NCBI RefSeq assembly: GCF_014282275.1
Contig: NZ_VFIA01000026.1
Location: 29,115 to 93,114, forward strand
Reading direction: 5' to 3'
Length of the DNA stretch: 64,000 nt
Source of the DNA: Spirosoma utsteinense
GTDB taxonomy: Bacteria; Bacteroidota; Bacteroidia; Cytophagales; Spirosomataceae
The translations under genes and the position numbers were made by a program. Positions within the stretch are counted from its first letter, which is position 1; each line of letters starts with the position of its first letter. The notes beneath the pieces were generated by a model. That model ran no database searches. It saw only the letters and a list, made by a program, of their open reading frames with translations, and was not told where the DNA came from. Of this stretch, positions 34,289 through 44,175 are shown in pieces.

Positions 34289-36997
34289 TTATTTGCCTTT
34301 CGATCCGCCGGCATTGGCTTTGTATACCTCGTTTTCCTGATTGCCGCCCGCTTTCAGGTACGCAATCAGGTCTTTCAGTTCATCGGGGTTCAGGCTGTTT
34401 ATCAGACCTGGCAACATGATGGACTCGGTGGAGTTTTTCTTCGAAACCACATCTTTCTTCGGAATCTTCCGCAACTGATCGGCCGCAAACGGGTTCTGCG
34501 AAATCGAGTAGCTAAGCTTGTCTTCGTTGATCAACCGGCCCAATACTGACTGACCATTTTTGAGGGTGAAGATGGTCGACGCATACTGGTCGGAGACCGT
34601 CTTGTTGGGCATGATGATCGCTTCCAGCATGTCTTTGTTGGAGAAGCGCGTACCCAGCTGGGTCAGGTCGGGACCAATATCGCCCCCTTCGCCCCGCATG
34701 GAGTGGCAACGGGCGCACAACACGGCTGCGTAGATTTTCTTACCCGTGTCGTAGTTGCGACCAGCCATTCCGCTGTCGACAGCGGCCAGCGCGGCTGCCA
34801 TCTCCCAGCGTCGGCCCGGCCCTTTGGGAGCGAAATCCGTGGCCAGATCATTACCTGACTTGGACAGCAACTCGCCACCGGAGAGCTTATCGTAGCGGGC
34901 CACCTGCTCTTTCGGCACGTGAGCCAGCGCCAGCTTGCGGGCCTTATCGATAAAACCAACGTAACTGCGGCCACCCTGGTACTTGAATGCATTAGCAAAC
35001 CAGCTGAAGTACTTATCCCGTAGTTCCGGTGTCCAGCCCGTATCCTCGCGGCTCAGCATCACGGCGTAGAAGGTCTGCTGCAGCGGTGGCACTTTTTCGA
35101 GCATTTTTGCAATATCCAGTCCATACTGCGGGTTGCGCAGAATCAGGTCTGACGAAGCGGTTGAGGTTTCGAGGCCCAGGTCTTTGCTGCCAGCCTCCTC
35201 TTTGATATCCATCAGGGCCAGCGTTTTACTCACGACACCCGGCGCTTCGATCGCGACGAGAACCCGGCTGAGGCCCCGGTTCATCAGCGCCGTTTTAGCC
35301 GGATAATGGGGGTTCAGGAACGCAACGACTTTCTCTTTGTCGGCTCCTTCAGGCATACCCATTCGCAGGAAAATTAGCTCAAAAGCCCGGCACAGGTCGA
35401 ACTGCTGCGACTCAGGCAGCTTGTCGTAGTTGATTTTCACGAGCGCGTTGAGCAGCTGACTTTTCTGAGCCGGGGTTCCCTGACGGGCCAGCGCAATGGC
35501 GGCCTGGGTCAGGCGTTGCGGATCGGCTTCGGCAAACACACGGTCCTGCCACTGGGCTACGGGCTGGTGTTCAACGGCAATGCGGGCAGCATACCGTACA
35601 AACCGGTCGGGGTGGTTCAGGTTAGGCCAGGCGGCAGCCAGCGCAGCCGGATTGGCTCCCTGGTGATACTGCTCCAGCTGCGTTCTCAGCTGATGCTCTT
35701 TCGTCAGCACAGGTGCTTTGGCAACCGGCGTTACTGATTCTGTACCGGTGTACGTAATCCGGTACAGATCCGACTCCAGGCGACGGCCACCCGCCAGGAA
35801 ATACATGGCGCCATCAGGACCAAACATACCATCGGTCAATGGCAGTGGTGAACCTGAAATAAACTCTTCCCGCTCCCCTTCATAGGTTGAGCCTTTGGGT
35901 TTCAGACGAATCGAGTAGATGATGCCAAAGCTCCAGTCAAAGGCAAACAGCGACTGCCGATAGCGCTCCGGGAAACGGGCCTTGTCTCCGTACATCAGGT
36001 TCGTTGGCGATCCCTGGCCGATATTCAACAGGGGGGGCAAATTATCCGGGCTACCGGGCAACCACTTGCCATTACCGGTGCGCCAGCCAAATTCAGCACC
36101 ACTCGTTACGTGGCAAATACGGGTAGGCCGGTACCAGGGGAGGCCAAAATCCCACTCCATATCGGAATCATAGGCAAACATATCGCCCGCTTCATTGAAG
36201 GCAATATCAAAGGCATTTCGGAAACCCGCTCCCATGAGTTCCCACCGCTTTCCTTCCGGGTCAATTTTGGCTATCCAGCCACCGGGGGCCATGCGATCAT
36301 TGGCATGACCACGCGGATCTTTTATCTGCGGGAACAGGTTGTCTTCTTTCCAGTTCGAGGGAAGGCGGTATGCATCCATTTGCGGCACATCCACATGGTT
36401 TCCGGCCACAAGGTATATAGACTTCCCATCGGGCGAAAGCTTCATGCTATGCGGCCCATGTTCGCCTTCCTGCCCTTTCAGCTCTTTCAGCAAGGTGATC
36501 GTTTCAAACTGATCGTCGCCATTGGTATCCTGAAGGCGGTATAATCCGGTTGGTTTATTGAAATTTTTGTTCACCCGGTTATTGACCATCACGTACAAGC
36601 TGTTGAACGCATATAACAAGCCCTGCGCGTAGCCCATACCCACGGTTGTATCGCCCGGCTGAACAATACCTACTTTCAACTTCTCCACTTTAGGCTTTTG
36701 CGTGCCCGAACCAACGGGCGGCAACTCCAACCGATACAGAAACCCGTACTGATCGGATGTGATCATACGCCCTTTATCATCGAAGGCCATAGCTACCCAG
36801 GAACCCTGCTTTTCATCGGAGGGACTGTACAAATGTTCTGCTTTGAAACCGGGAAGTAATTTCAGCTTATCGACTTTGGGATCGTCAGCTTTCGGCTGTC
36901 CCGTATCAACTCCCTGCATACCCACCCAGGAAGTGCCGATCAGGGCGAGTGCCGAGAGCGCCAGTCCAAGTTTAGCCACGTTGACTGTAGAAAACAT
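34289..36997 (-). CDS. Cytochrome c-linked propeller sugar dehydrogenase-like protein
   Basis: A 902-residue exported protein with an N-terminal hydrophobic signal (about 8-30). Residues about 45-430 form a glucose/sorbosone-dehydrogenase-like propeller (GSWVAMAFDDKGRMITSDQY, GEHGPHSMKLSPDGKSIYLV, GFRNAFDIAFNEAGDMFAYD). A helical, HEAT-like region follows (about 440-740). The C-terminal cytochrome c has CARCH at 761-765 and the extended planctomycete-type tail (IGPDLTQLG, IMPNKTVSDQY, PGLINSLNPDELKDLIAYLK). It should oxidise a sugar in the periplasm and pass electrons through heme. It is co-transcribed with DUF1080. Confidence 0.87.
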   Translation of the reverse strand: MFSTVNVAKLGLALSALALIGTSWVGMQGVDTGQPKADDPKVDKLKLLPGFKAEHLYSPSDEKQGSWVAMAFDDKGRMITSDQYGFLYRLELPPVGSGTQKPKVEKLKVGIVQPGDTTVGMGYAQGLLYAFNSLYVMVNNRVNKNFNKPTGLYRLQDTNGDDQFETITLLKELKGQEGEHGPHSMKLSPDGKSIYLVAGNHVDVPQMDAYRLPSNWKEDNLFPQIKDPRGHANDRMAPGGWIAKIDPEGKRWELMGAGFRNAFDIAFNEAGDMFAYDSDMEWDFGLPWYRPTRICHVTSGAEFGWRTGNGKWLPGSPDNLPPLLNIGQGSPTNLMYGDKARFPERYRQSLFAFDWSFGIIYSIRLKPKGSTYEGEREEFISGSPLPLTDGMFGPDGAMYFLAGGRRLESDLYRITYTGTESVTPVAKAPVLTKEHQLRTQLEQYHQGANPAALAAAWPNLNHPDRFVRYAARIAVEHQPVAQWQDRVFAEADPQRLTQAAIALARQGTPAQKSQLLNALVKINYDKLPESQQFDLCRAFELIFLRMGMPEGADKEKVVAFLNPHYPAKTALMNRGLSRVLVAIEAPGVVSKTLALMDIKEEAGSKDLGLETSTASSDLILRNPQYGLDIAKMLEKVPPLQQTFYAVMLSREDTGWTPELRDKYFSWFANAFKYQGGRSYVGFIDKARKLALAHVPKEQVARYDKLSGGELLSKSGNDLATDFAPKGPGRRWEMAAALAAVDSGMAGRNYDTGKKIYAAVLCARCHSMRGEGGDIGPDLTQLGTRFSNKDMLEAIIMPNKTVSDQYASTIFTLKNGQSVLGRLINEDKLSYSISQNPFAADQLRKIPKKDVVSKKNSTESIMLPGLINSLNPDELKDLIAYLKAGGNQENEVYKANAGGSKGK

Positions 36998-37237
36998 AGT
37001 TACTTACGATAAATGGTTTACTGAATACGCTTGAATTAAAAGCCGATTGGCAACGAATCAGGCCCGAAAACAGGCCATTCTCCGATGCAGGCGGCATTGT
37101 CGAGGTCGCCCGGTCGTTTGGTGGATGTATATCCGGGAAAGCAAATTGATACGGGTTTCTCATAGTGAGTATCGGGAAAAACAGAAACAAACCGGGCAGA
37201 CCCTATTGTCAACACCCAAACTGCCCGCTAATACAGG

Positions 37238-37284
37238 GGGAGTGAACAAGTCCATTGGGTGAATACCAATAGCCGTTCACTCCC
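37238..37284 (-). terminator. Hairpin after the second SusD gene
   Basis: GGGAGTGAAC (37238-37247) pairs with GTTCACTCCC (37275-37284), with further partial pairing between. It lies 20 nt after the second SusD stop on its strand. The 307-bp gap 36998-37304 otherwise shows nothing recognisable. Confidence 0.6.
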
Positions 37285-37304
37285 GCTCTGGACGCATCGA
37301 AAAA

Positions 37305-38822
37305 TTAGAAATTAGGCGTTAAGGCAGCCTCAACAGCAGGCAGACCATAATAATCATCCAAAACGGTAAAGGCATTGGGTGGCGGAACCGCTCCGGCAGG
37401 GAAATAATACGCGGCCGGATTGGCTTTTACCTTTGCCCCATAGGCACCAATAATCTCCTTCACCCGGCCCGTCCGGGTCAGATCGAACCAGCGTTTGTTT
37501 TCAAAGGCCAGTTCAACGCGCCGTTCTTTGAAGATAGCCTCCCGCATGGTGGCCTGAGACGATGCCGTTGTCGCAGCCAGACCCGCGCGTTCCCGTACCC
37601 GATTGAGATAAGGCGCAGCCTCACCCGCTTTGCCCTGCTCATTCAACGACTCCGCCAAAAACAGCAGCACTTCGGCGTAGCGGTACACCGGCCAGTTTTG
37701 ACCTGTATTTTGATTCAGTGAGTGGACCCGGGCGTATTTTTTGATATACGGATATTTTTTGTCGGCCCGCAGACTCCCGCTCAGCGTCACGTACCCAATG
37801 GAAATATCTTTCCGTTTATCACCCGCTTCATAGGCCGCAATGAGGTCCGGCGTCGGGATGTTGTTGCTCTCCTGAGACGTAGGCTGCGGGTTCGACGTGC
37901 CGGTAATAGGCGCTATCTCAAGGGCCGTAATCGGAGAAGGCAGGAACCGGTAAATCTGGTTGCCGTTATACCCGGCCGAGCCCTCCATGTACTGGATCTC
38001 AAAAATAGACTCCCTGTTATTTTTATTCGTGCTGGTAAACGAAAACGCATCGTTGTAATCAGGCATCAGCATATAGCCATCGTTGGTTACAACCGATTTC
38101 AGTTGCACTTCGGCCTGCGCCCATTTTTTCTGGGTGACATACAGGTTCGCCAGCAGGGTTTTGGCGGCTCCCGACGTAGCCCGACCCAACTCCTGGGTCG
38201 CTCTATTGGGTAAAGCTGTGCTGGCCGCCAGGGCATCTTTCTCGATCTGGGCGTAGATCTCCTCGGTCGTCGACAGCGGCAGGGCCGCATCTTCCCGACC
38301 CGTAATAGGTATCAGATGCAGCGGTACTTTACCAAACAACCGCACCAGGTCGAAGTAGGCAAAAGCTCTCAGGAACAGCGCCTGTCCTTTCAGATTATTT
38401 TTCAATGCCTCCGAACTGAACGTTATTCCGGTGCCGTCGATAAGCGACAAAATCTGATTGGCCCGTGCGATGATCACATAATTTAACCGGTACTGTACCA
38501 GCACGTTATCGTTTGCCGTAACGCCATTAGCCGTCGGAACGGCAAAATCAGCCACGTTCTCGGTTGGGTCAACTGCCCCATAGAGCGTATTACGGGCATA
38601 ATAGGTATTGTCGGAGTGCATTTCTTCCAGCACCCACGCCCGCTCGTTATACATCTGCCGGAAGGGTACATACGCCCCGTTGACAGCCTGCTGGAAGTCG
38701 GCCTCGCTCTTGAAAAACGTTGCCGAACTCAGCGCTGTTTCAGGAATTACAGTCAGAAAATCTTTGCTGCAACCGGTCAGGGCAAGGCCCAGAAGAAAGG
38801 TTGCTATGTATTTACGTTTCAT
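37305..38822 (-). CDS. SusD/RagB-family nutrient-binding lipoprotein (second pair)
   Basis: A 505-residue lipoprotein, taking the Met at 38822 as start because it gives a clean signal peptide MKRKYIATFLLGLALTGC with lipidated Cys18, followed by SKDFLTVIPE. The SusD TPR-like fold shows AFAYFDLVRLFGKVPL near 150, NWPVYRYAEVLLFLAESLNE near 370, and ERRVELAFENKRWFDLTRTG near 430. A longer in-frame start at 38885 would add a non-signal extension. It binds the glycan as the lid of the SusC encoded 98 bp upstream. No sigma or anti-sigma gene accompanies this pair. Confidence 0.92.
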   Translation of the reverse strand: MKRKYIATFLLGLALTGCSKDFLTVIPETALSSATFFKSEADFQQAVNGAYVPFRQMYNERAWVLEEMHSDNTYYARNTLYGAVDPTENVADFAVPTANGVTANDNVLVQYRLNYVIIARANQILSLIDGTGITFSSEALKNNLKGQALFLRAFAYFDLVRLFGKVPLHLIPITGREDAALPLSTTEEIYAQIEKDALAASTALPNRATQELGRATSGAAKTLLANLYVTQKKWAQAEVQLKSVVTNDGYMLMPDYNDAFSFTSTNKNNRESIFEIQYMEGSAGYNGNQIYRFLPSPITALEIAPITGTSNPQPTSQESNNIPTPDLIAAYEAGDKRKDISIGYVTLSGSLRADKKYPYIKKYARVHSLNQNTGQNWPVYRYAEVLLFLAESLNEQGKAGEAAPYLNRVRERAGLAATTASSQATMREAIFKERRVELAFENKRWFDLTRTGRVKEIIGAYGAKVKANPAAYYFPAGAVPPPNAFTVLDDYYGLPAVEAALTPNF

Positions 38823-38920
38823 ATAGATCAGAATGAGTTTGTAGGTCATTTGCCGGTTACCGTTGCCATTCAGGCTAGTGATCATCGGATGACAACCGAT
38901 AACCGGCAGATGACGATGAA

Positions 38921-41900
38921 TTAGAAGTTCAGGTTGACGCCGAGGGTGAACGTACGCGGAACGGGGTAATTCGAGAAATCGACACCCTGGCTCAAATTGT
39001 CGCCGGGGCCGTCGCCGGCTCCATTTCCGCTGGTCTCCGGATTCGGGCCACCCGTGTATTTCGTGAATATATAGACCTGCTGCGCCGACGCATAAACGCG
39101 GGCCGATTTGAAGAGCTTATTGACCGCTCCTATGTTATAGCCCAGGGTTATGTTTTTAATGGTAAAGAACGACGCGTTCGCCAGGAACTGCGTACTGTGC
39201 CAGTCGCGCTCGATACCCGTGTAGTTACCGCCGTTGTTGGTTGCCCCAAACTGACCATTTCCCGGGGTTATGATCGTCGATGCCACACCGACACCATTGA
39301 CCACTGTATTCTGAACGCGGAACCGATCTTTTACCCCTTCAACCATGTTGAATACCGCGTCCAGGTTTGCCGTACTGTATAAGTGGCGTACCCAGAGTTG
39401 ATTACCGTAAGAGCCGGAACCCGTGATGGAGAAATCGAAGTTGCCGTATTTCAGGTCATTGGTAATGCCGTAGATAAATTTCGGGAACGGGCTTCCAATA
39501 ATGGCCCGGTCGTCGGCATCGCCCCCATTTGTGATAATACCATCGCCGTTTATGTCTTTGAACTTAATAGTACCAATGGCCGAACGCCCGGGAATAATGG
39601 GTGAGGTTCTGAGTTCTTCGGCCGTTTGATAGTAGCCCTCTTTCACCAACCCGTAAAATTGACCGAAGGGCTGACCAACCTGCGTGATGTGGAAACCTGT
39701 ACCGCCATATACCCGGTCGATACCTGGTGCCAGCGCGACAACCTGATTGCGGTTGAAGGAGATATTGGCGTTGGTTGTCCATTTCAGCTTTCCTATTGCG
39801 TTTTTAGTCGTCAGCGAGAACTCATGGCCCCAGAACTTGATCTCACCGATGTTGTCGTTGAAGTTCGTGAAGCCCGACTCCTGCGGTATCTGTACGGCGT
39901 AGAGCAGATTCGTCGTCCGTTTCGTATAGAAATCGTAGATGAACTGGATCCGGTCGTTGAACAGGCCCAGGTCGAGTCCCATGTCGAACTGCCGGGTCGT
40001 TTCCCAACCCAGATTGGGGTTAGCCAGCGACGTAACAACAGAGCCCGTAGCGACCGTACTGCCAAAAACCGCATTGGTTGTGTTATTGACCAGCGCGTAG
40101 GACGTGTAGTTACCGATGTTGTTATTACCGATTATGCCATAGCTGGCCCGAACTTTGGCAAACGAAACAGCCTGTATGGGTTTCAGGAAGTTCTCATCCG
40201 TGAGTACCCAGCCCACCGAAGCCGAGGGGAACGTACCATACTGGTTGTTGGCACCGAAGCGAGACGAACCATCCGTCCGAACGGCTGCCGTGAACAGGTA
40301 CTTGCCTTTGTAATTATAGGTCAGGCGAGACAGGTAGGACGTTAGCGTCCACTGGTTGATATCATTCCTTGTAGCAGATGGGTTACCAGCGCGATCTATG
40401 TTAAGCGCACCTTGAATGGTAGGCAACCTATCATCTGAGTACGTGTTGGTACCGATACGACTAAATTCCTGGCGGTACCATTGATTAGTAAAACCAGCCA
40501 GCAACTCGAAGTTATGATCGTTAAAACTCCTTGTATATGTTGCTAAATTTTCGTTCAGCCAGGATACGTTTTCCAGATTTTGGCGTATCGAAGAGGCCGT
40601 AGTCGGAATCGGCACGTTGATAGCGCTCGTAGCAGTCGACGGGTTGAAGTAGAAGAATTTGGAATTCACATATTCGACGTTCATCGTCGACCGGAGATTT
40701 AACCCCGCAATCGGGCGGTATTGCACATACGCATTCGCCAGCAGATTTGTATTCTTGGTCTCATTGGTCAGCTCGCTGGCCGCCCGCACCCAGTTGGGAT
40801 ACTGAAAGATATTGCCAGTGCTGCCGGGAAAGGTATTGAATTTGGTCAGCTGACCCGTGGCATCATAAATAGGCATAACCGGCCAGGTATGCAGGGCGTT
40901 GAAGAGAATACCGGTTCCACGGTCGCCATCGGTACGGGGCGTATTGTCGTACACGTACGACGGAGCCAGGTTAAAGCCAACCGTTACCCGATCCGATAGA
41001 TTATAGTTCGAGTTCATCCGCAGTGAGTACCGCTTGTACTTGTTATTCAGCACGACCCCATCCTGATTGAAGATACCGGCTACCAACGACGTATTGGACT
41101 TGGCGGTGTTATTGGAAATACTCAGATTATAGCTCTGGATAGGTGCTTCCCGCAGCACGGCATCATACCAATCGTTGTTTTTCCCTTCGTACTGAGATGG
41201 GTTCTGAAACTCAACCGGCACGGGCTGCAACTGGTCTTCGTAGTATTCCTTCTTGAACTGGGCAAACTGAACGGCGTCCAGCATTTTCACCCGACCGCGC
41301 ATGGGCACCTGCTGAATACCGGCAAACGCGCTGAAACTGATGTTTGTCTGACCGGGCTTTCCTTTTTTGGTCGTGATCAGCACAACCCCGTTAGCGGCCC
41401 GCGACCCGTAGAGGGAGGTCGAAGCGGCATCTTTCAAAATCGAAATATCTTCGATCTCATCGGGGTTAAGCTGAGCAATGTTCCCCGTTATCGGAAAGCC
41501 ATCGATTACGTAAAGCGGATCACTACCCGCCGTGACCGATACCTGCCCCCGGATACGGATGCTGATACCCTGACCCGGTTTGCCGGTAGCCTGGTTGATC
41601 TGCACACCCGCCAGACGACCCTGCAACTTCTGCCCTATCTGGGAAACAGGCAGGTCTTTTATTTCCTGCGCACTCACCGTCTGCACCGCTCCGGTTATCT
41701 CTTTTTTCAACTGGCTGCCGTACCCGACAACCACAACTTCGTTAAGCGTCTGATCGTCGGGGGCCAGCGTTACGTTCAGGGCTGTTTGCGAACCAACCGT
41801 CACTTCCTGACGCAGGTACCCGACAAAGCTGAATACGAGAACCGAATTGGCACTGGGTACCGAAATCCGGAAACTACCTTCGCCATCGGTGGTAGCCCCC

Positions 41901-42154
41901 TGGGTGGTCCCTTTCACAACGACGCTTACTCCCGGCAATCCGGTACCACGTTCGTCGAGCACTTTACCCGTTATGGCAATATCGGCAGGCTGAGCAATAA
42001 TAGAAGGTAACCTCAGCTTTTGACCATGAACAGCCAGCAGCTGGCCATTCGCAGATAAGCTCCCATGAAGTGGAGCGGTCCTGGTATCCTGAGCAAAGCT
42101 CGGAAAACAGCCTGCTACAGTACCCAGAACTAATAATTGGCAGAGCTTCTTCAT
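38921..42154 (-). CDS. SusC/RagA TonB-dependent transporter without STN (second pair)
   Basis: A 1077-residue outer-membrane transporter. The signal peptide ends near residue 22 (CFPSFAQD). A carboxypeptidase-D-like regulatory domain lies at about 58-140 (ITGKVLDERGTGLPGVSVVV), followed directly by the TonB plug (VIDGFPITG, ISILKDAASTSLYGSRAANG) and a barrel ending in PRTFTLGVNLNF. It lacks the STN domain found in the first SusC, so it probably does not signal to a FecR; its control is unknown. It works with the SusD encoded 98 bp downstream. The substrate cannot be predicted from sequence. Confidence 0.92.
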   Translation of the reverse strand: MKKLCQLLVLGTVAGCFPSFAQDTRTAPLHGSLSANGQLLAVHGQKLRLPSIIAQPADIAITGKVLDERGTGLPGVSVVVKGTTQGATTDGEGSFRISVPSANSVLVFSFVGYLRQEVTVGSQTALNVTLAPDDQTLNEVVVVGYGSQLKKEITGAVQTVSAQEIKDLPVSQIGQKLQGRLAGVQINQATGKPGQGISIRIRGQVSVTAGSDPLYVIDGFPITGNIAQLNPDEIEDISILKDAASTSLYGSRAANGVVLITTKKGKPGQTNISFSAFAGIQQVPMRGRVKMLDAVQFAQFKKEYYEDQLQPVPVEFQNPSQYEGKNNDWYDAVLREAPIQSYNLSISNNTAKSNTSLVAGIFNQDGVVLNNKYKRYSLRMNSNYNLSDRVTVGFNLAPSYVYDNTPRTDGDRGTGILFNALHTWPVMPIYDATGQLTKFNTFPGSTGNIFQYPNWVRAASELTNETKNTNLLANAYVQYRPIAGLNLRSTMNVEYVNSKFFYFNPSTATSAINVPIPTTASSIRQNLENVSWLNENLATYTRSFNDHNFELLAGFTNQWYRQEFSRIGTNTYSDDRLPTIQGALNIDRAGNPSATRNDINQWTLTSYLSRLTYNYKGKYLFTAAVRTDGSSRFGANNQYGTFPSASVGWVLTDENFLKPIQAVSFAKVRASYGIIGNNNIGNYTSYALVNNTTNAVFGSTVATGSVVTSLANPNLGWETTRQFDMGLDLGLFNDRIQFIYDFYTKRTTNLLYAVQIPQESGFTNFNDNIGEIKFWGHEFSLTTKNAIGKLKWTTNANISFNRNQVVALAPGIDRVYGGTGFHITQVGQPFGQFYGLVKEGYYQTAEELRTSPIIPGRSAIGTIKFKDINGDGIITNGGDADDRAIIGSPFPKFIYGITNDLKYGNFDFSITGSGSYGNQLWVRHLYSTANLDAVFNMVEGVKDRFRVQNTVVNGVGVASTIITPGNGQFGATNNGGNYTGIERDWHSTQFLANASFFTIKNITLGYNIGAVNKLFKSARVYASAQQVYIFTKYTGGPNPETSGNGAGDGPGDNLSQGVDFSNYPVPRTFTLGVNLNF

Positions 42155-42585
42155 ATAGTTTCGGAATCGATTAGGGTTTAGATGGCTTAACCGTCCCCAA
42201 AAGGGACAACTTAATACCCAAATATTGCCAGATTGTAATCGATCACTTTCCTATACTTACCCAACTTTATTATTATTCGACTATTTATAATGGATTTTCC
42301 GGGCTATCGAACGAGAGCTGTTAGGCCCAATACCTGCTAAACACCTCATCGACAAACAGTAAGCGGACATTCCCCAGGCCCGAATGCCAGTAAGGTATCT
42401 TTTTACTGACTTCGTTACGGTTTGATAGACTTACGGCGGCTCTGGCGAATCCGGTAACAAAATGAAACTGGACTTAGCTTTCTGCTACCACCCGGCTGAG
42501 GCAGTTGGCTGGCTGTAGATCCTGACCAGGCGCATCCCTCCACCCTTTAGCATGAACGTTTTCGGGCCTCAGCCGCCCGGCCTTT
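42155..42585. promoter_or_regulatory. Leader region upstream of the second SusC
   Basis: This 431-bp gap holds no recognisable gene. The AT-rich part near 42220-42300 is a natural promoter position for the minus-strand SusC. It contains CTTTCCTATACT (42246-42257), a 12-mer also present at 49103-49114 between the rhaEW-like and GntR genes. The part nearest DUF1501 (42400-42585) shows nothing recognisable. Confidence 0.35.
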
Positions 42586-44022
42586 TCACACCAGCAGGTC
42601 CATAACCGGTTTTCCCAGCCCGTCGGGTGTGGAGTAAAAGGGGCGCTTCTCCACGTCGTAGTGCGTATCCGGTGCAATGCCCAGGGCGTGGTAAATCGTT
42701 TGGTGAATGCCCTCGATACGGATCGGATTTTCGATGGTTTTACAGGGACGCTCATCAGCCGTACGGCCATACACAAATCCTTTTTTGATACCACCTCCAA
42801 ACATGAGTACAGAGCAGCCGTCGGTAAAGTGGCGGTGCATGCCGTAGAACTTCAGGTCAGAAAGGATCTCCGGTTGCTGAACCTGCTCCTGCACTTTGGC
42901 ACCGGGCCTTCCTTCTACCATCATATCCCGGCTGAACTCACTGGCCAGAATAACGATCGTTCGATCCAGATGCCCCGTTTTATCGAGGTCTTTGATGAGC
43001 TGCGCAATCGGGCCATCGATCTGTTTTTTCATATCTTCCAGCCGCGTATGCCCGTTTTCGTGCGTATCCCATCCCTTAAACGGTTCATACTCCGTCGTGA
43101 CGCTGATAAAGCGGGCACCCTGCTCGGTCAGTCGGCGGGCCAGCAAGCAGCCCAGACCAAACTTACCCGTGTTGTAGATGTCGTAGCTAGCTTTTGGTTC
43201 TTTACTCAGATCGAAGGCTTTCGCTTCGGGGGAGTTAAGCAACATATAGGCCTGCTCCATCGACCGTTTGAGCGACTCTTTCTGGTAATCGCTGCCAAAT
43301 TCACCCATCGGCCCGCTGCTGATCAGATCGTTGTATAGCTGATTTCGGCGCTCGAACCGCCTGGCGTCCATCCCGACCGGCGGACGGACGCTGTCCAGCC
43401 CCTGACTGGGGTCAGGAATAAAAAACGGGCCGAATTCATTTCCCAGAAAACCGGCCGTATGAAAGGCCTTGAGTTCTTCGGCTTCGCCTACCGTAAACCG
43501 CTGTCCAATGTCGACGAAGGCCGGAATCACCGGGTTCCTGGGTCCCAGTTCTTTGGCAATCCACGATCCGAGGTGCGGAGCGGCCACCGTTTGAGGGGGT
43601 TCGTAACAGGTATGCCAGTGGTACTGATGGCGAGAGTGCAGAATATGTCCCATATCGGCAGCCACATACGACCGGATCAGCGTCCCCTTGTCCATGACCT
43701 TGCCAATGGACTGGAGCCCATCTGAGAAATGAATGCCATCCAGAACAGTGGGAACGGATTTGAACGTACTCAACACCCGATTTCCTTCCATCCCTTTCTC
43801 ATAAGGCGTGTAGCGTTTGGGATCGAAGGTTTCTGTATGGGCCATACCGCCCGCCATCCACAGCAGAATCACCGTATCGGCGGTGCCGCTTGTCTGTCCG
43901 GGCTTTTGGGCTCGGCTACAACCCGACAACAGGCTCGATACCGGGGCCCCAGCCGCCAGTGCCGCCATCGTAGCCGCACTTGTTTTTTGCAGAAATTCCC
44001 GCCTGTTCCAGTTTGGTTTCAT
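42586..44022 (-). CDS. DUF1501 family protein, probably Tat-exported
   Basis: A 478-residue protein with twin-arginine start NRREFLQKTSAATMAALAAG followed by a possible lipobox (LLSGCSRA). DUF1501 has an alkaline-phosphatase/sulfatase-like fold, recognised here by VILLWMAGGMAHTETFDPK near residue 50, AADMGHILHSRHQYHWHTCY near 118, and FGGGIKKGFVYGRTADERPC near 405. In Planctomycetes and Bacteroidota it is encoded beside DUF1549/DUF1553 cytochromes, as here. The reaction is not established; a phosphatase or sulfatase activity has not been shown. A palindrome separates it from the partner gene. Confidence 0.87.
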   Translation of the reverse strand: MKPNWNRREFLQKTSAATMAALAAGAPVSSLLSGCSRAQKPGQTSGTADTVILLWMAGGMAHTETFDPKRYTPYEKGMEGNRVLSTFKSVPTVLDGIHFSDGLQSIGKVMDKGTLIRSYVAADMGHILHSRHQYHWHTCYEPPQTVAAPHLGSWIAKELGPRNPVIPAFVDIGQRFTVGEAEELKAFHTAGFLGNEFGPFFIPDPSQGLDSVRPPVGMDARRFERRNQLYNDLISSGPMGEFGSDYQKESLKRSMEQAYMLLNSPEAKAFDLSKEPKASYDIYNTGKFGLGCLLARRLTEQGARFISVTTEYEPFKGWDTHENGHTRLEDMKKQIDGPIAQLIKDLDKTGHLDRTIVILASEFSRDMMVEGRPGAKVQEQVQQPEILSDLKFYGMHRHFTDGCSVLMFGGGIKKGFVYGRTADERPCKTIENPIRIEGIHQTIYHALGIAPDTHYDVEKRPFYSTPDGLGKPVMDLLV

Positions 44023-44047
44023 GGTAGTAGGTTGATGGTTGCTTTCC

Positions 44048-44168
44048 CCTTACCCCCGGCCCCTCCCGCAACGGCGGACCGCCCAAGGGAGAGGGGAGCG
44101 CACACCGGATGGTTTTCACCCCTCTCCCCAAGGGCGGTCCGCCGTTGCGGGAGGGGCCGGGGGTGAGG
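44048..44168. repeat. Long palindrome between DUF1549 and DUF1501 genes
   Basis: About 49-50-nt arms (44048-44096 and 44119-44168) pair with few mismatches around a 22-nt loop; the arms are rich in C and G. It begins 8 nt after the DUF1549/DUF1553 stop on the minus strand and ends before the DUF1501 start, so it may terminate or lower transcription between these functional partners. Confidence 0.8.
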
Positions 44169-44175
44169 GCATACC

